Notes: generated from the sequence alone by a model not told the origin. Positions 1 to 6,720 are shown, numbered from the stretch's first letter. The stretch is 9,014 nt of DNA from Acidobacteriota bacterium (GCA_021799945.1 JAJYZK010000102.1:1-9014), one strand, 5' to 3'. Program-made: numbers and translations.

Positions 1-1
1 G

Positions 2-682
2 CAGCCGAAGGTGGGTCTGTTCTCCAGCCCGCGCCCGACTGAAATGGCCAACAACCGGACTCAGGCCACGGTGAAGCAGGGCGGCTTCGGCGATCCGCAG
101 GGGGCCCGGCCCAATCCGAATTCAAACCAATCGAAGCTGGTGGCTGTGGGCGCCTTCAACTTGGCCCCGGGAGCCGCCACCGGAGCGGGAGCGGCGCGCA
201 AAGGAACCGTCTCCGGCACGTCGTTCGGGGCCGGGGTCGCCAACGGCGTTCCTGGCGGGCGCGACCGCGGCACGGTGGCCTCAGCCGGTTTCGCCAACGG
301 CGTGGTGGGCGGCTCCGGCAAACCGGGTCCGCATGGCGCAGTCGCCACCACCGGTTTTTCCGACAATATCGGCGGGCCGCCGACGCAGGTCGCCGTCAAG
401 ACCTCCGAGCCGGCATTTGTGCCTCCGATCGTTCTCTCGGAACCGCATCCGCAATACACCCCGGAAGCGGCCCAGTTGAGGATTCAGGGCGAGGTCACGC
501 TGGAGGTTCGATTCCTGGCCACCGGCCAAGTCGAGGTGCTGCGCGTGGTCAACGGTCTCGGGCACGGACTGGACGAGCAGGCCAAGCACGTGGCCGAACA
601 GATCCGCTTCAAGCCCGCGCAGAAAGACGGACACCCGGTCGATCATACGACGCTCATTCACGTAACCTTCCAGCTCGCGTAG
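2..682 (+). CDS. TonB-family protein (energy transducer C-terminal domain), 5' partial
   Basis: Probable periplasm-spanning protein of the TonB family, which couples the inner-membrane proton motive force to outer-membrane transporters. Numbering from the GTG at 11, residues about 146-222 match the TonB C-terminal domain: P-x-Y near the start, RIQGEVTLEV, GLGHGLDEQA, IRFKPAQKDGHPV, and a final beta-strand HVTFQLA. The region before it is a Gly/Pro/Ala-rich linker with phenylalanines at 4, 26, 49, 72, 94 and 116, most preceded by V-x4, giving a 22-23 residue repeat. The reading frame stays open to the left window edge (codons Q-P-K precede the GTG) and F4 already fits the repeat, so the GTG at 11 is probably an internal valine and the true start, with the expected N-terminal membrane anchor, lies outside the window. 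It is followed after about 80 bp by a secreted M48-like gene on the same strand, possibly co-transcribed. TonB assignment is firm; partner receptors are unknown. Confidence 0.88.
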   Translation, partial: QPKVGLFSSPRPTEMANNRTQATVKQGGFGDPQGARPNPNSNQSKLVAVGAFNLAPGAATGAGAARKGTVSGTSFGAGVANGVPGGRDRGTVASAGFANGVVGGSGKPGPHGAVATTGFSDNIGGPPTQVAVKTSEPAFVPPIVLSEPHPQYTPEAAQLRIQGEVTLEVRFLATGQVEVLRVVNGLGHGLDEQAKHVAEQIRFKPAQKDGHPVDHTTLIHVTFQLA

Positions 683-746
683 CCTATAGGCTGCCTTGCG
701 GGGATTCGAATTGGCGCCAGAAATCTTGAAGATCAGTTCGGCGATT

Positions 747-752
747 GAGGAG
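747..752 (+). promoter_or_regulatory. Ribosome binding site deciding the start of the M48-like gene
   Basis: GAGGAG lies 10 bases before the ATG at 763. An in-frame TTG at 745 overlaps this site and would add six residues in front of a typical signal peptide, so ATG 763 is the better start. Confidence 0.7.
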
Positions 753-762
753 TAACACGACA

Positions 763-2523
763 ATGATTCTGAAACGATTTTGGAGCACCGGTCTGCTGCT
801 GACTCTCGCGGTTTCCGTGGCGCAGGCGAAGCAGAAATACCAACCCCCAACCCCCCTCTCGCCGGAACAGAGCGCGCTGATTCAACGGGCGATCGCCGCC
901 GAGAAAGTCACCGTCCGCGAGATTCAGAAGCATTCGCCGCTGGTTCAGACTTATATCCAGAACATGAAGCCCGACCAGCTCCTCTATGCCGTTCCCGAAT
1001 CGGACCAGTATCTGCTCGGACGGGTGGATTTCGGCAAAACCATCGCCGATACCGCTTATGCCGGCGGCGGCAGCTCCCCCCATGGACTCTTCAAGGGCTC
1101 CATGAAGTACGTTTCGGGGCTGTCGAAGGCCTTCAAGATGGAATACGTCTCCGCCGGCTTCATGGAGATGATGTTCCTCGATCCTGTCTCCTTCGATCAG
1201 CAACACTATGACTTCAGCTATGTGCGCCGCGACTTTCTGGGGGCGGTGCGCACGCTGGTCTTCGATGTCCATCCGAAGCCGGGCACCGGCAACGGCCGCT
1301 TTACCGGCCGCATCTGGGTTGAAGACCAGGGCGGCAACATCGTCCGCTTCAACGGCACCTATACCGGCGGGTCCAATGACGACGACCGGTCGAGCTACTT
1401 CCACTTCGATAGCTGGCGGGAAAACCTACAGCCGGGCCTCTGGCTGCCGGTCGGCATCTACGTGGAAGAGACGCAGAAGAGCGCCGAGCATCCGGTTTCG
1501 TTCAAGGCCCAGACCTACATCTGGGGTTATAGCCTGAAGCTGCCCACGCACGAGTCCGACAACGAGTCGGTGAAAATCGACGACGTCGACGACCAGAGCG
1601 ACCAGAACCAGGATATGAGCCCGCTGCAGGCCCAGCGCGCCTGGATCTCCCAGGCTGAGGAAAACGTGCTGGATCGTCTGGTCCAGGCCGGTCTGCTGGC
1701 GCCCCCAAGCGACTTCGATAAGATCCTCGAGCAGGTGGCCAACAACATCGTCATCGGCAATAATCTGGAGCTCTCCGATCCCATCCGCTGCCGCGTTCTG
1801 GTCACCACCCCGCTGGAGTCGCTGGCCGTCGGCAACACCATCATTCTCAGCAAAGGCTTGATCGACGTGCTGCCGAGCGAGCCGGATCTGGCCGCATTCC
1901 TTTCCTTCCAGTTGGCGCACATCGTTCTCGGCCACCACATCGACACCCGCTATGCCTTCAACGATCGCCTGCTCTTCCCCGATGAAGCGACCTTTGAGCG
2001 CATTCACATGTCGCACTCCGACGCCGATAACGACTTAGCGGCCACCAAGGCGATCGACCTGCTCAACCACTCGGTTTACGCCAGCCAACTCAGTCAGCCC
2101 GGTCTCTTTCTTGAGCAGCTCGAGGTGCGGGCCAAGAACCTGCAGGGCCTGAATACCCCGCGCCTGGGAGACTCCTTGCTCCGGCCGACCGGAGAACCCT
2201 GGCTGAACGCGCTGATGAGCAAAGCGCCCAAGCTCGATATGAACAAGCTGGATCAGATCGCGGCCCTGCCGCTGGGCAGCCAGCTCCGGATCGACGCCTG
2301 GGACGACCGCGTCATCCGCCTCAACACCAAACCCGTGGCCATCTTGAATGCGCGCGACAAGATGCCCTTCGAGGTCACCCCCGTGTTCTTCCGGCTAACG
2401 CGCTTCACTGCTCCCGAAGCGCCGCAGCAGGCCGCCGGAGCCGCGGCGGTCAGAACGCCCACGGTCGATACCCAGCAGGGCGCCTCCGCTCAGGCCTCAA
2501 CGGCTCAGCCCAACCCGCAGTAA
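763..2523 (+). CDS. Secreted M48 metallopeptidase-like protein with degenerate active site (probable pseudoenzyme)
   Basis: A 586-residue exported protein. Residues 1-22 form a signal peptide (K/R, hydrophobic LLLTLAVSVA, A-Q-A cleavage site). Residues about 60-260 are rich in beta-strand patterns (RRDFLGAVRTLVFDVHP, GRFTGRIWVEDQ, LWLPVGIYVEE), vaguely like a lipoprotein-sorting/LolA-type fold; that resemblance is tentative. Residues about 320-460 follow the M48 pattern: ESLAVGNTIILSKGLIDVL, EPDLAAFLSFQLAHIVLGHH, then a helix ending NHSVY where M48 proteins have an A-G-Y-like turn. The zinc motif HExxH reads F382-Q383-L-A-H386, so the first ligand and the catalytic glutamate are gone, and the downstream E-A-D ligand motif aligns with L425-A-A. 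Peptidase activity is therefore unlikely; a binding or chaperone role is possible but unproven. The C-terminal 35 residues are Ala/Gln/Pro-rich. It follows a TonB-like gene and ends 36 bp before a strong terminator. Confidence 0.75.
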   Translation: MILKRFWSTGLLLTLAVSVAQAKQKYQPPTPLSPEQSALIQRAIAAEKVTVREIQKHSPLVQTYIQNMKPDQLLYAVPESDQYLLGRVDFGKTIADTAYAGGGSSPHGLFKGSMKYVSGLSKAFKMEYVSAGFMEMMFLDPVSFDQQHYDFSYVRRDFLGAVRTLVFDVHPKPGTGNGRFTGRIWVEDQGGNIVRFNGTYTGGSNDDDRSSYFHFDSWRENLQPGLWLPVGIYVEETQKSAEHPVSFKAQTYIWGYSLKLPTHESDNESVKIDDVDDQSDQNQDMSPLQAQRAWISQAEENVLDRLVQAGLLAPPSDFDKILEQVANNIVIGNNLELSDPIRCRVLVTTPLESLAVGNTIILSKGLIDVLPSEPDLAAFLSFQLAHIVLGHHIDTRYAFNDRLLFPDEATFERIHMSHSDADNDLAATKAIDLLNHSVYASQLSQPGLFLEQLEVRAKNLQGLNTPRLGDSLLRPTGEPWLNALMSKAPKLDMNKLDQIAALPLGSQLRIDAWDDRVIRLNTKPVAILNARDKMPFEVTPVFFRLTRFTAPEAPQQAAGAAAVRTPTVDTQQGASAQASTAQPNPQ

Positions 2524-2559
2524 ACGAGCTGAAGATCTTCGAAGGCCCCGCAATGCCCC

Positions 2560-2614
2560 AAGCCGGCCGGGGCAGGTATGGAGAAGGCTCCATACCTGCC
2601 CCGGCCGGCTTTTT
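2560..2614 (+). terminator. Strong rho-independent terminator after the M48-like gene
   Basis: A perfect 24-bp stem (2560-2583 with 2588-2611), closed by the four-base loop AAGG, runs straight into a T-run (2611-2614). The stem is very GC-rich at its base (GCCGGCCGGGGCAGG). It sits 36 bp after the stop at 2523 and fits the end of the TonB-like / M48-like unit. The T-run is short (four bases). Confidence 0.85.
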
Positions 2615-2870
2615 GCTCGACGCCCGGCAAACGCCATCCCAGCCTCCGTCTCGCCTCCCAGCCATCCGTAGGCATCCATAACGACACTGCCCCGCCGGGC
2701 GCCCACTGTGCAACCATACAGCAGACCAGCGCCTTCTCCTCCGGCCCGCGCCGTGGACGCGCGCCGGGGACGATGGAGCGCTCCGACAAGCCGTCTCGCC
2801 TCCAGAACGGCGCGATTCCCGGGCCCCATGCGCCTTGGCAATTTCACGATCGAGCGCAAGTGTGCAAACG
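2615..2870. other. Intergenic stretch without a recognised gene
   Basis: GC-rich sequence between the terminator and barrel gene A. Open frames cross it on both strands, but they have low-complexity Arg/Pro/Ser-rich translations, no family resemblance and no good ribosome site. The promoter of gene A should lie here; I see no convincing -35/-10 pair. Confidence 0.5.
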
Positions 2871-3446
2871 ATGTGGCGAACGATGTCTTCGCAGTCCTGG
2901 ATCCGGAAGGCGATCGGTCAGTTCTTGTGGATCGCAGGCATTCTCTCCGTCGCTTCCTCCCCGCTTTCCGTTCATGCACAGGCCATTGCAGCGGCGCGCG
3001 GCGGCTCGAGCCTGCAGGGAGGCGGATACTTCTCGTTTTTCCATCCGGATTACGGAAGCAACACGCTGTATGGGTTCGGCGCCTACGTCGATTTGAATGT
3101 GGGGAGCCACTGGGGCGCGGAGGGAGAGATCCGCTATCTTCGCTTCAATGAGACATACCAGGTGTACGAGGACAACTATTTGCTCGGGCTACGCTACCGC
3201 TGGCATTTCAACCGGCTGCAGCCCTATGTGAAATTTCTCTTGGGCAATGGCCAGTTCAATTACCCCTTCGGGCTGGCTCATGGCGGCTACTTTATGCTGG
3301 CGCCGGGGGGCGGGTTGGATCTCCGCCTGAACCACCGTTTCACGCTTCGCGCGATCGATTATGAGTACCAGCACTGGGGCAACTTCTCAGGCAGCTCGCT
3401 CTCGCCGAACGGCTTCAGCAGCGGCATCTCCTACCGCTTTTTCTAG
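2871..3446 (+). CDS. Small outer-membrane beta-barrel protein (barrel A)
   Basis: Predicted outer-membrane protein of 191 residues from ATG 2871. Residues about 1-38 form a long signal peptide (basic start WIRKAIGQF, hydrophobic LWIAGILSVASS, cleavage after H-A-Q-A). The mature part alternates aromatic and small residues as membrane beta-strands do (GGYFSFFHPDYG, LYGFGAYVDLNV, GAEGEIRYLRF, YLLGLRYRWHF, LQPYVKFLLGNG, PGGGLDLRLNH) and ends in SYRFF, a C-terminal phenylalanine as expected for barrel insertion by the Bam complex. The size suits an eight-stranded barrel. Alternative starts are TTG 2835 and ATG 2883; none has a clear Shine-Dalgarno site, so the start is uncertain. The gene converges on barrel gene B (79 bp apart). 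Its last about 145 bp are duplicated as a decayed copy at 4420-4564. The ligand or function is unknown. Confidence 0.78.
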   Translation: MWRTMSSQSWIRKAIGQFLWIAGILSVASSPLSVHAQAIAAARGGSSLQGGGYFSFFHPDYGSNTLYGFGAYVDLNVGSHWGAEGEIRYLRFNETYQVYEDNYLLGLRYRWHFNRLQPYVKFLLGNGQFNYPFGLAHGGYFMLAPGGGLDLRLNHRFTLRAIDYEYQHWGNFSGSSLSPNGFSSGISYRFF

Positions 3447-3525
3447 GCGCTCGCCGAGAGTCCGCCGATCCTGGATCGCTCCCGGATCTCTCCGGTCGCA
3501 GCAGGCGATTCACAGAGCGCCGCGA

Positions 3526-4125
3526 TCAGAAGTGATAGGCGATGCCAAACACCGGATTCGAGATGTTGTAGAACCGGTTAACCTTGACCGAACTGAATCC
3601 GAAGTCCGGGGACTTCATCACCAAGCCCCGATATTCGAGCCGGAGGTCGAAGCTGGGGCTGATTTCATAGGCCACGCCGCCCCCGTAGACGAACCCGATC
3701 TCCGACTCCTGCTTGAAGCCCTGATAGGTCGTGCTGGCGTCATCCAGAGGCTGCAAAACGAAGAGCGACGGGCCGGCCTCGATGAAGGGATTCCAGTTCT
3801 TGAAATTGAGATTGAAGACATACGCTCCGGAAAACTCCAGCATGCGATCGTGGGCGCGCCAGCAGCAGTCGATGCTGGTCACATATTTCTGCGCATTCTG
3901 CGAATACCCGAAATTCAATTCCGCGGCGCTTCTGGGAGTCAGCATATAACGGTAGCTGGCCAACCCTTGCAAACCATTGGTGCCCGTCTGCAGTACGTCG
4001 TTAGCACTGATGAAAATGGGGAAGATTCCACCCACGCTTACGCTCACATCCTGACGGCTATCCTGGGCAAAGCCGGCCGCTGTCAAAATCGGCAGCAGCG
4101 CAAACAACAACAAAATTTTCTTCAT
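3526..4125 (-). CDS. Small outer-membrane beta-barrel protein (barrel B)
   Basis: A 199-residue predicted outer-membrane protein. The signal peptide is residues 1-20 (MKKILLLF, hydrophobic stretch, cleavage near G-F-A|Q). The mature part has strand-like alternating patterns (ELNFGYSQ, MLEFSGAYVFNLNF, GFVYGGGVAYEI, FDLRLEYRGLVM) and ends GIAYHF with a terminal phenylalanine. A Cys-Cys pair (residues 87-88, D-C-C-W) in the middle could form a disulfide or bind something; it is kept in the paralogue. ATG 4125 is preceded by AGGA with a four-base spacer. It is not closely similar in sequence to barrel A. It has a full tandem paralogue (4769-5368), about 82% identical without gaps (35 of 199 residues differ, counted by hand). 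It converges with barrel A. Function beyond an outer-membrane barrel is not recognisable. Confidence 0.82.
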   Translation of the reverse strand: MKKILLLFALLPILTAAGFAQDSRQDVSVSVGGIFPIFISANDVLQTGTNGLQGLASYRYMLTPRSAAELNFGYSQNAQKYVTSIDCCWRAHDRMLEFSGAYVFNLNFKNWNPFIEAGPSLFVLQPLDDASTTYQGFKQESEIGFVYGGGVAYEISPSFDLRLEYRGLVMKSPDFGFSSVKVNRFYNISNPVFGIAYHF

Positions 4126-4404
4126 CCGTTCCTGAACCTCTCCCTACTCACCCCGCCGGCAGGAACACACGTCACCGGGCGCGTCATATTTGCTTGAATG
4201 GTCTGCGATGACCCGTTCCCGCAATTGTACCTGCGGTCAGCCTCCAAAGCCGCTCCGGCTCTCCGGCAGCAAGGATAGGATTGGAATTTGGCGTCGCTTC
4301 TCACGCCGCCGCTCCCCACGCCACGGTCCGGCTGCGGAGTCCCTGGGCTGAAAGCATCCGCCTCGCGGGGGCAGCCCGACCGGGAGCTTGCTGAAAAAGC
4401 GCCG
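4126..4404. repeat. Non-coding flank upstream of barrel B, copy 1
   Basis: About 280 bp without a credible gene, matched by 5369-5641 at roughly 94% (about 16 substitutions plus small indels, hand count). The part near the gene should hold the promoter and leader. The distal part (about 4300-4404), seen on the minus strand, begins GCGCTTTTTCAGCAAGCTCC and continues GC-rich. It could be part of a dispersed intergenic repeat, which cannot be judged from one window. One clear indel is the loss in copy 2 of about 9 bp between two CTCCGGC repeats. Confidence 0.75.
4224..4229 (-). promoter_or_regulatory. Candidate -10 element for barrel B
   Basis: TACAAT on the minus strand matches five of six bases of the TATAAT consensus and is identical in the paralogous upstream region (5468-5473, minus). 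It would give a leader of about 90 bases. No good -35 box stands at 16-18 bases, so this is weak. Confidence 0.3.
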
Positions 4405-4419
4405 GTACATCGAGCGAGG

Positions 4420-4564
4420 CGCCGGGATGCGGATTGGATCTCCGCCTGAACCACCGATTCGCGCTTCGCGCCATAGAGTACGAAGCCAGCGCTGGGACAA
4501 CTTCTCAGGCAGCACCCTCTTGCCGAACGGCTTCAGCAGCGGCATCTCCTACCGATTTTTCCAG
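4420..4564 (+). pseudogene. Decayed 3' remnant of barrel gene A
   Basis: Matches the last about 145 bp of gene A (3301-3446) at roughly 88%. It first reads GLDLRLNHRFALRAIEYE, as in A; a one-base deletion near 4484 then shifts the frame, after which NFSGSTLLPNGFSSGISYRF reads in another frame. The TAG stop of A is replaced by CAG. It has no start, signal peptide or 5' part, because the duplication began inside gene A. It sits between B and B' and is the fossil showing how the locus was duplicated. Confidence 0.88.
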
Positions 4565-4724
4565 AAAACTGTTGAGAAGTCGCCGAACAGATTGCCCGGG
4601 CGCCGGATTGGAGGCCCAGCAGACCAGGGGCAAATCGTAAGCAGCCGGGGAAATCGCGCCGGCGGGTTGCGCCAGACACGATGCCGGTCGTTGCCTACAT
4701 CGTCTCGTCAATCGTCGTGCCGAT

Positions 4725-4748
4725 CCCGGTTCGCCCGGCGAAAACGGG
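4725..4748 (-). terminator. Possible hairpin downstream of barrel B'
   Basis: An imperfect hairpin about 20 bp after the B' stop: an outer CCCG/CGGG pair and an inner TTCGC/GCGAA stem around a CGG loop. No T-run follows on the minus strand, so it is not a standard intrinsic terminator. It lies in the about 200-bp stretch 4565-4768, which otherwise shows no gene. Confidence 0.3.
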
Positions 4749-4768
4749 AGGGTCGCAAAGCGCAGCGA

Positions 4769-5368
4769 TCAGAAGTGATAGGCGATGCCAAACACGGGAT
4801 TCGAGAGGTTGTAAAACCGGTTAACCTTGACAGTGCTGAATCCGAAGTCCGGGGTCTCCATCACCAGGCCTCGATATTCGAGCCGGAGGTCGAAGCTGGG
4901 GCTGAGTTCGTAGGCCACGCCGCCTCCGTAGATGAGCCCGAGATCCATCTCCTGCTTGAAGGCCTGATAGGTCGTGCTGGCGTCATCCAGTGGCTGATGA
5001 AGAAAGGCGGCCGGACCGCCTTCGAGAAATGGATTCCAGTTCTTGAAATTGAGATTGAAGACGTACGCTCCGGAAAACTCCACCATGCGATCGTGGACGC
5101 GCCAGCAGCAGTCGAAGGTGGTCACGTATTTCTGCGAAATCTGCGTATATCCGAAGTTCGCTTCCACGGCGTTTCTGGGAGTCAGCATATAGCGGTAGCT
5201 GACCAACCCCTGCAAACCATTTGTGGCCGTCTGCTGCACGGCATTCTGGCTTATCGACACGGGGAAGATTCCACCCACGCTTACGCTCACATCCTGACGG
5301 CTCTCCTGGGCGAAGCCGGCCGCTGTCAAAATCGGCAGCAGCGCAAACAACAACAAAATTTTCTTCAT
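4769..5368 (-). CDS. Small outer-membrane beta-barrel protein (barrel B', tandem paralogue of B)
   Basis: A 199-residue paralogue of the protein at 3526-4125, same length, no gaps, about 82% identical. The signal peptide (residues 1-20) is identical, as are the D-C-C-W pair, the central strand FSGAYVFNLNFKNWNPF and the C-terminal PVFGIAYHF. Differences fall in clusters at residues 37-48, 66-78, 114-125 and 141-146, plausible loop or loop-edge positions in an eight-stranded barrel. The start ATG 5368 has the same AGGA site four bases upstream as in B. Its own copy of the non-coding flank gives it its own promoter region. The LysR gene lies upstream on the same strand, but the about 290-bp gap with its conserved flank suggests separate transcription. 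Both copies look intact. Confidence 0.82.
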   Translation of the reverse strand: MKKILLLFALLPILTAAGFAQESRQDVSVSVGGIFPVSISQNAVQQTATNGLQGLVSYRYMLTPRNAVEANFGYTQISQKYVTTFDCCWRVHDRMVEFSGAYVFNLNFKNWNPFLEGGPAAFLHQPLDDASTTYQAFKQEMDLGLIYGGGVAYELSPSFDLRLEYRGLVMETPDFGFSTVKVNRFYNLSNPVFGIAYHF

Positions 5369-5641
5369 CCGTTCCTGAACCTCTCCCTACTCAGCCCGCC
5401 GGCAGGAACACACTTCACCGGGCGCGTCATAATTTGCTTGAATGGTCTGCGATGACCCGTACCCGCAATTGTACCTGTGGTCAGCCTCCAAAGCTGCTCC
5501 GGCAGCGAGGATTCGGATTCGATTTTGGCGCCGCTTCTCACGCCGCCGCTCCCCACGCCACGCTCCGGCTGCGGAGTCCCTGGGCTGAAAGCATTCGCCT
5601 TGCGGGGGCAGCCCGACCGGGAGCTTGTTGAAAAAGCGCCG
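5369..5641. repeat. Non-coding flank upstream of barrel B', copy 2
   Basis: Copy of 4126-4404. It holds the same AGGA ribosome site, the same candidate -10 TACAAT (5468-5473, minus) and the same distal GC-rich segment ending TTGTTGAAAAAGCGCC on the + strand. No gene is evident on either strand. It lies just beyond the LysR stop, so its distal end could also act in ending LysR transcription: GCGCTTTTTC on the minus strand is T-rich, but the stem before it is poor. Confidence 0.75.
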
Positions 5642-5661
5642 CGGAAATGCGCGAACCGGGC

Positions 5662-6615
5662 CTACGGGCCGTCCAACCGTCCCCGCACCGCTTCCCCGGG
5701 GCGCTCCTGGCGGAACTCGTAAGGCCAACCGCGCTCCGCCGCGAGCGAGCGGACCACCTTGAGGAACGCGACCGCCGCGTGCGACAGCGTGGCTCTGCGA
5801 GCATGCACCAGGCGAAGCCGGCGCTCGAAGCGCAGCTCCTCAACGGGAACCTTCACCAGTTCCCCGCTCGCCAACTCTCGTTCCACGGTCAGCCCGGGAA
5901 CCAGGGCGACGCCATTGCCCATGGCCACAAAACGCTTGATCGCCTCCAGGCTGGGCAGCTCCACGCCCATGTTCAGCGGAGTGTTGTGCCGGGCAAAGGC
6001 CGCAATGACCTGGCGGCGCAGAGGGGAGGCGACATTGTGGGCCACGAAGCTCTCCGCGCCCAGATCCTCGATCGCCACTCCGCGCTCCCCGGCCAGCGGG
6101 TGTTTGGGATTCACCACGAAGGCCAGCTCGTCGGTATAGACCGCGATCGCCTTCATCTCCGCTCCTCCGGGACGAAAGGAGAGAATACCGATCTCCACCC
6201 CCCGCGCGGCGACCTCCTCCGGGATCTTGCTGGCCAGCGAGCGCCGGACCGTCACCCCGATCTGCGGGCATTGCCGCCGAAACCGGTCCAGCACCCCGAG
6301 CAGATAGAGGCAGGTATATTCATTCGCGCCGATCTGCAACCGGCCCCGCTCCAGAGACTTCAACTCCCGAATGGCTCCGGCCGCCTCTTCCCGCAGCTTC
6401 ACCATGCGCTGGGCGTAGTCGCGCAGAAGCTCTCCGGCAGCGGTCAGCGCGCCGTCCCGGGAGCTCCGCTCAAAGAGCGGCTCGCCCAGGTCGCTTTCCA
6501 GTCTCCGGATTACCTGACTGACGGCCGGCTGCGTGCGGCGCAGTCTGGCCGCCGCCCGGGAAAAGCCCTTTTCCTGGGCCACGGCGAGGAAGGTCTCGAG
6601 CTGATGGATGTCCAT
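5662..6615 (-). CDS. LysR-type transcriptional regulator (putative regulator of leuAB)
   Basis: A 317-residue LysR-family regulator of normal length. Residues 1-60 are the winged helix-turn-helix (MDIHQLETFLAVAQ, F-S-R-A-A-A-R-L, T-Q-P-A-V-S-Q-V-I-R-R-L-E, LGEPLFER, LTAAGELL). Residues about 90-295 form the two-lobed effector domain (RGRLQIGANEY, VEIGILSF, ELAFVVNPKHPLA, LPSLEAIKRFVAMGNGVALVPG). The start ATG 6615 is canonical for the family, with an in-frame TAG two codons upstream; no Shine-Dalgarno site is visible. It is transcribed away from leuA across a 135-bp AT-rich gap with a palindrome, the usual layout in which a LysR protein regulates itself and the divergent operon. The effector is unknown; an isopropylmalate-type or leucine signal would make sense from context only. 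Confidence 0.93.
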   Translation of the reverse strand: MDIHQLETFLAVAQEKGFSRAAARLRRTQPAVSQVIRRLESDLGEPLFERSSRDGALTAAGELLRDYAQRMVKLREEAAGAIRELKSLERGRLQIGANEYTCLYLLGVLDRFRRQCPQIGVTVRRSLASKIPEEVAARGVEIGILSFRPGGAEMKAIAVYTDELAFVVNPKHPLAGERGVAIEDLGAESFVAHNVASPLRRQVIAAFARHNTPLNMGVELPSLEAIKRFVAMGNGVALVPGLTVERELASGELVKVPVEELRFERRLRLVHARRATLSHAAVAFLKVVRSLAAERGWPYEFRQERPGEAVRGRLDGP

Positions 6616-6655
6616 AATCTATAAAGCCGTACGCCAGTGGATTTCACACATAGCA

Positions 6656-6677
6656 TAATTAATATGCATGATAATTA
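6656..6677. promoter_or_regulatory. Palindromic operator candidate between LysR gene and leuA
   Basis: A 22-bp imperfect palindrome: two TAATTA arms (6656-6661 and 6672-6677) flank the palindromic core ATGCAT (6664-6669), each separated by two unmatched bases. It lies in an AT-rich island within GC-rich DNA. Its centre is about 60 bp upstream of the predicted leuA transcription start, close to the -65 position usual for LysR recognition sites, and it lies 41 bp before the LysR ATG, so it could also serve autoregulation. Confidence 0.6.
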
Positions 6678-6691
6678 GAAGAATTATAAAT

Positions 6692-6720
6692 TTGACCTAT
6701 ACCTGGATGCCCGCGACAAT
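6692..6720 (+). promoter_or_regulatory. sigma70-like promoter of leuAB
   Basis: TTGACC (6692-6697, five of six to consensus), a 17-bp spacer, and GACAAT (6715-6720, four of six). Transcription would begin near 6727, leaving a leader of about 24 bases that includes the GAGGAG ribosome site at 6734-6739. The imperfect -10 suits an activator-dependent promoter. Confidence 0.6.

Larger units (their letters stand above)
3301..4404. repeat. Tandem duplication, unit 1
   Basis: First copy of a duplicated block. It starts inside the 3' end of barrel gene A, contains all of barrel gene B, and ends about 280 bp upstream of B at a GCGCCG. The second copy is 4420-5641. The copies line up with an offset of about 1119-1243 bp; the change comes from about 125 extra bases between the A remnant and B' in unit 2. 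Boundaries are estimated by eye to within about 10 bp. Confidence 0.85.
4420..5641. repeat. Tandem duplication, unit 2
   Basis: Second copy of the block at 3301-4404. It contains the A remnant, about 125 bp of extra sequence with no counterpart in unit 1, barrel gene B', and the conserved non-coding flank. It ends at GCGCCG (5636-5641), about 20 bp from the stop of the LysR gene. Confidence 0.85.

Noticed and set aside
2578..3096. Overlapping open frames on both strands between the M48-like gene and barrel A
   Set aside because: They cross the terminator hairpin or barrel A, have biased composition, and lack start signals.
4388..5455. 355-residue + strand frame from the A remnant through B'
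   Set aside because: It picks up the frameshifted end of A and then runs antisense to B'. A similar antisense frame (3361-4197) lies over B because the two blocks are duplicates, not because a protein is conserved.
3301..5641. Insertion sequence or composite transposon as the cause of the duplication
   Set aside because: No transposase, terminal inverted repeats or target-site duplication seen; simple tandem duplication explains the layout.
5631..5661. Intrinsic terminator of the LysR gene (T-run GCGCTTTTTC on the minus strand)
   Set aside because: The T-run is there but only a 4-bp stem can be formed before it, and the T-run belongs to the duplicated flank.
5647..6624. 325-residue + strand frame opposite the LysR gene
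   Set aside because: Antisense to a textbook LysR protein; no ribosome site or domain pattern.
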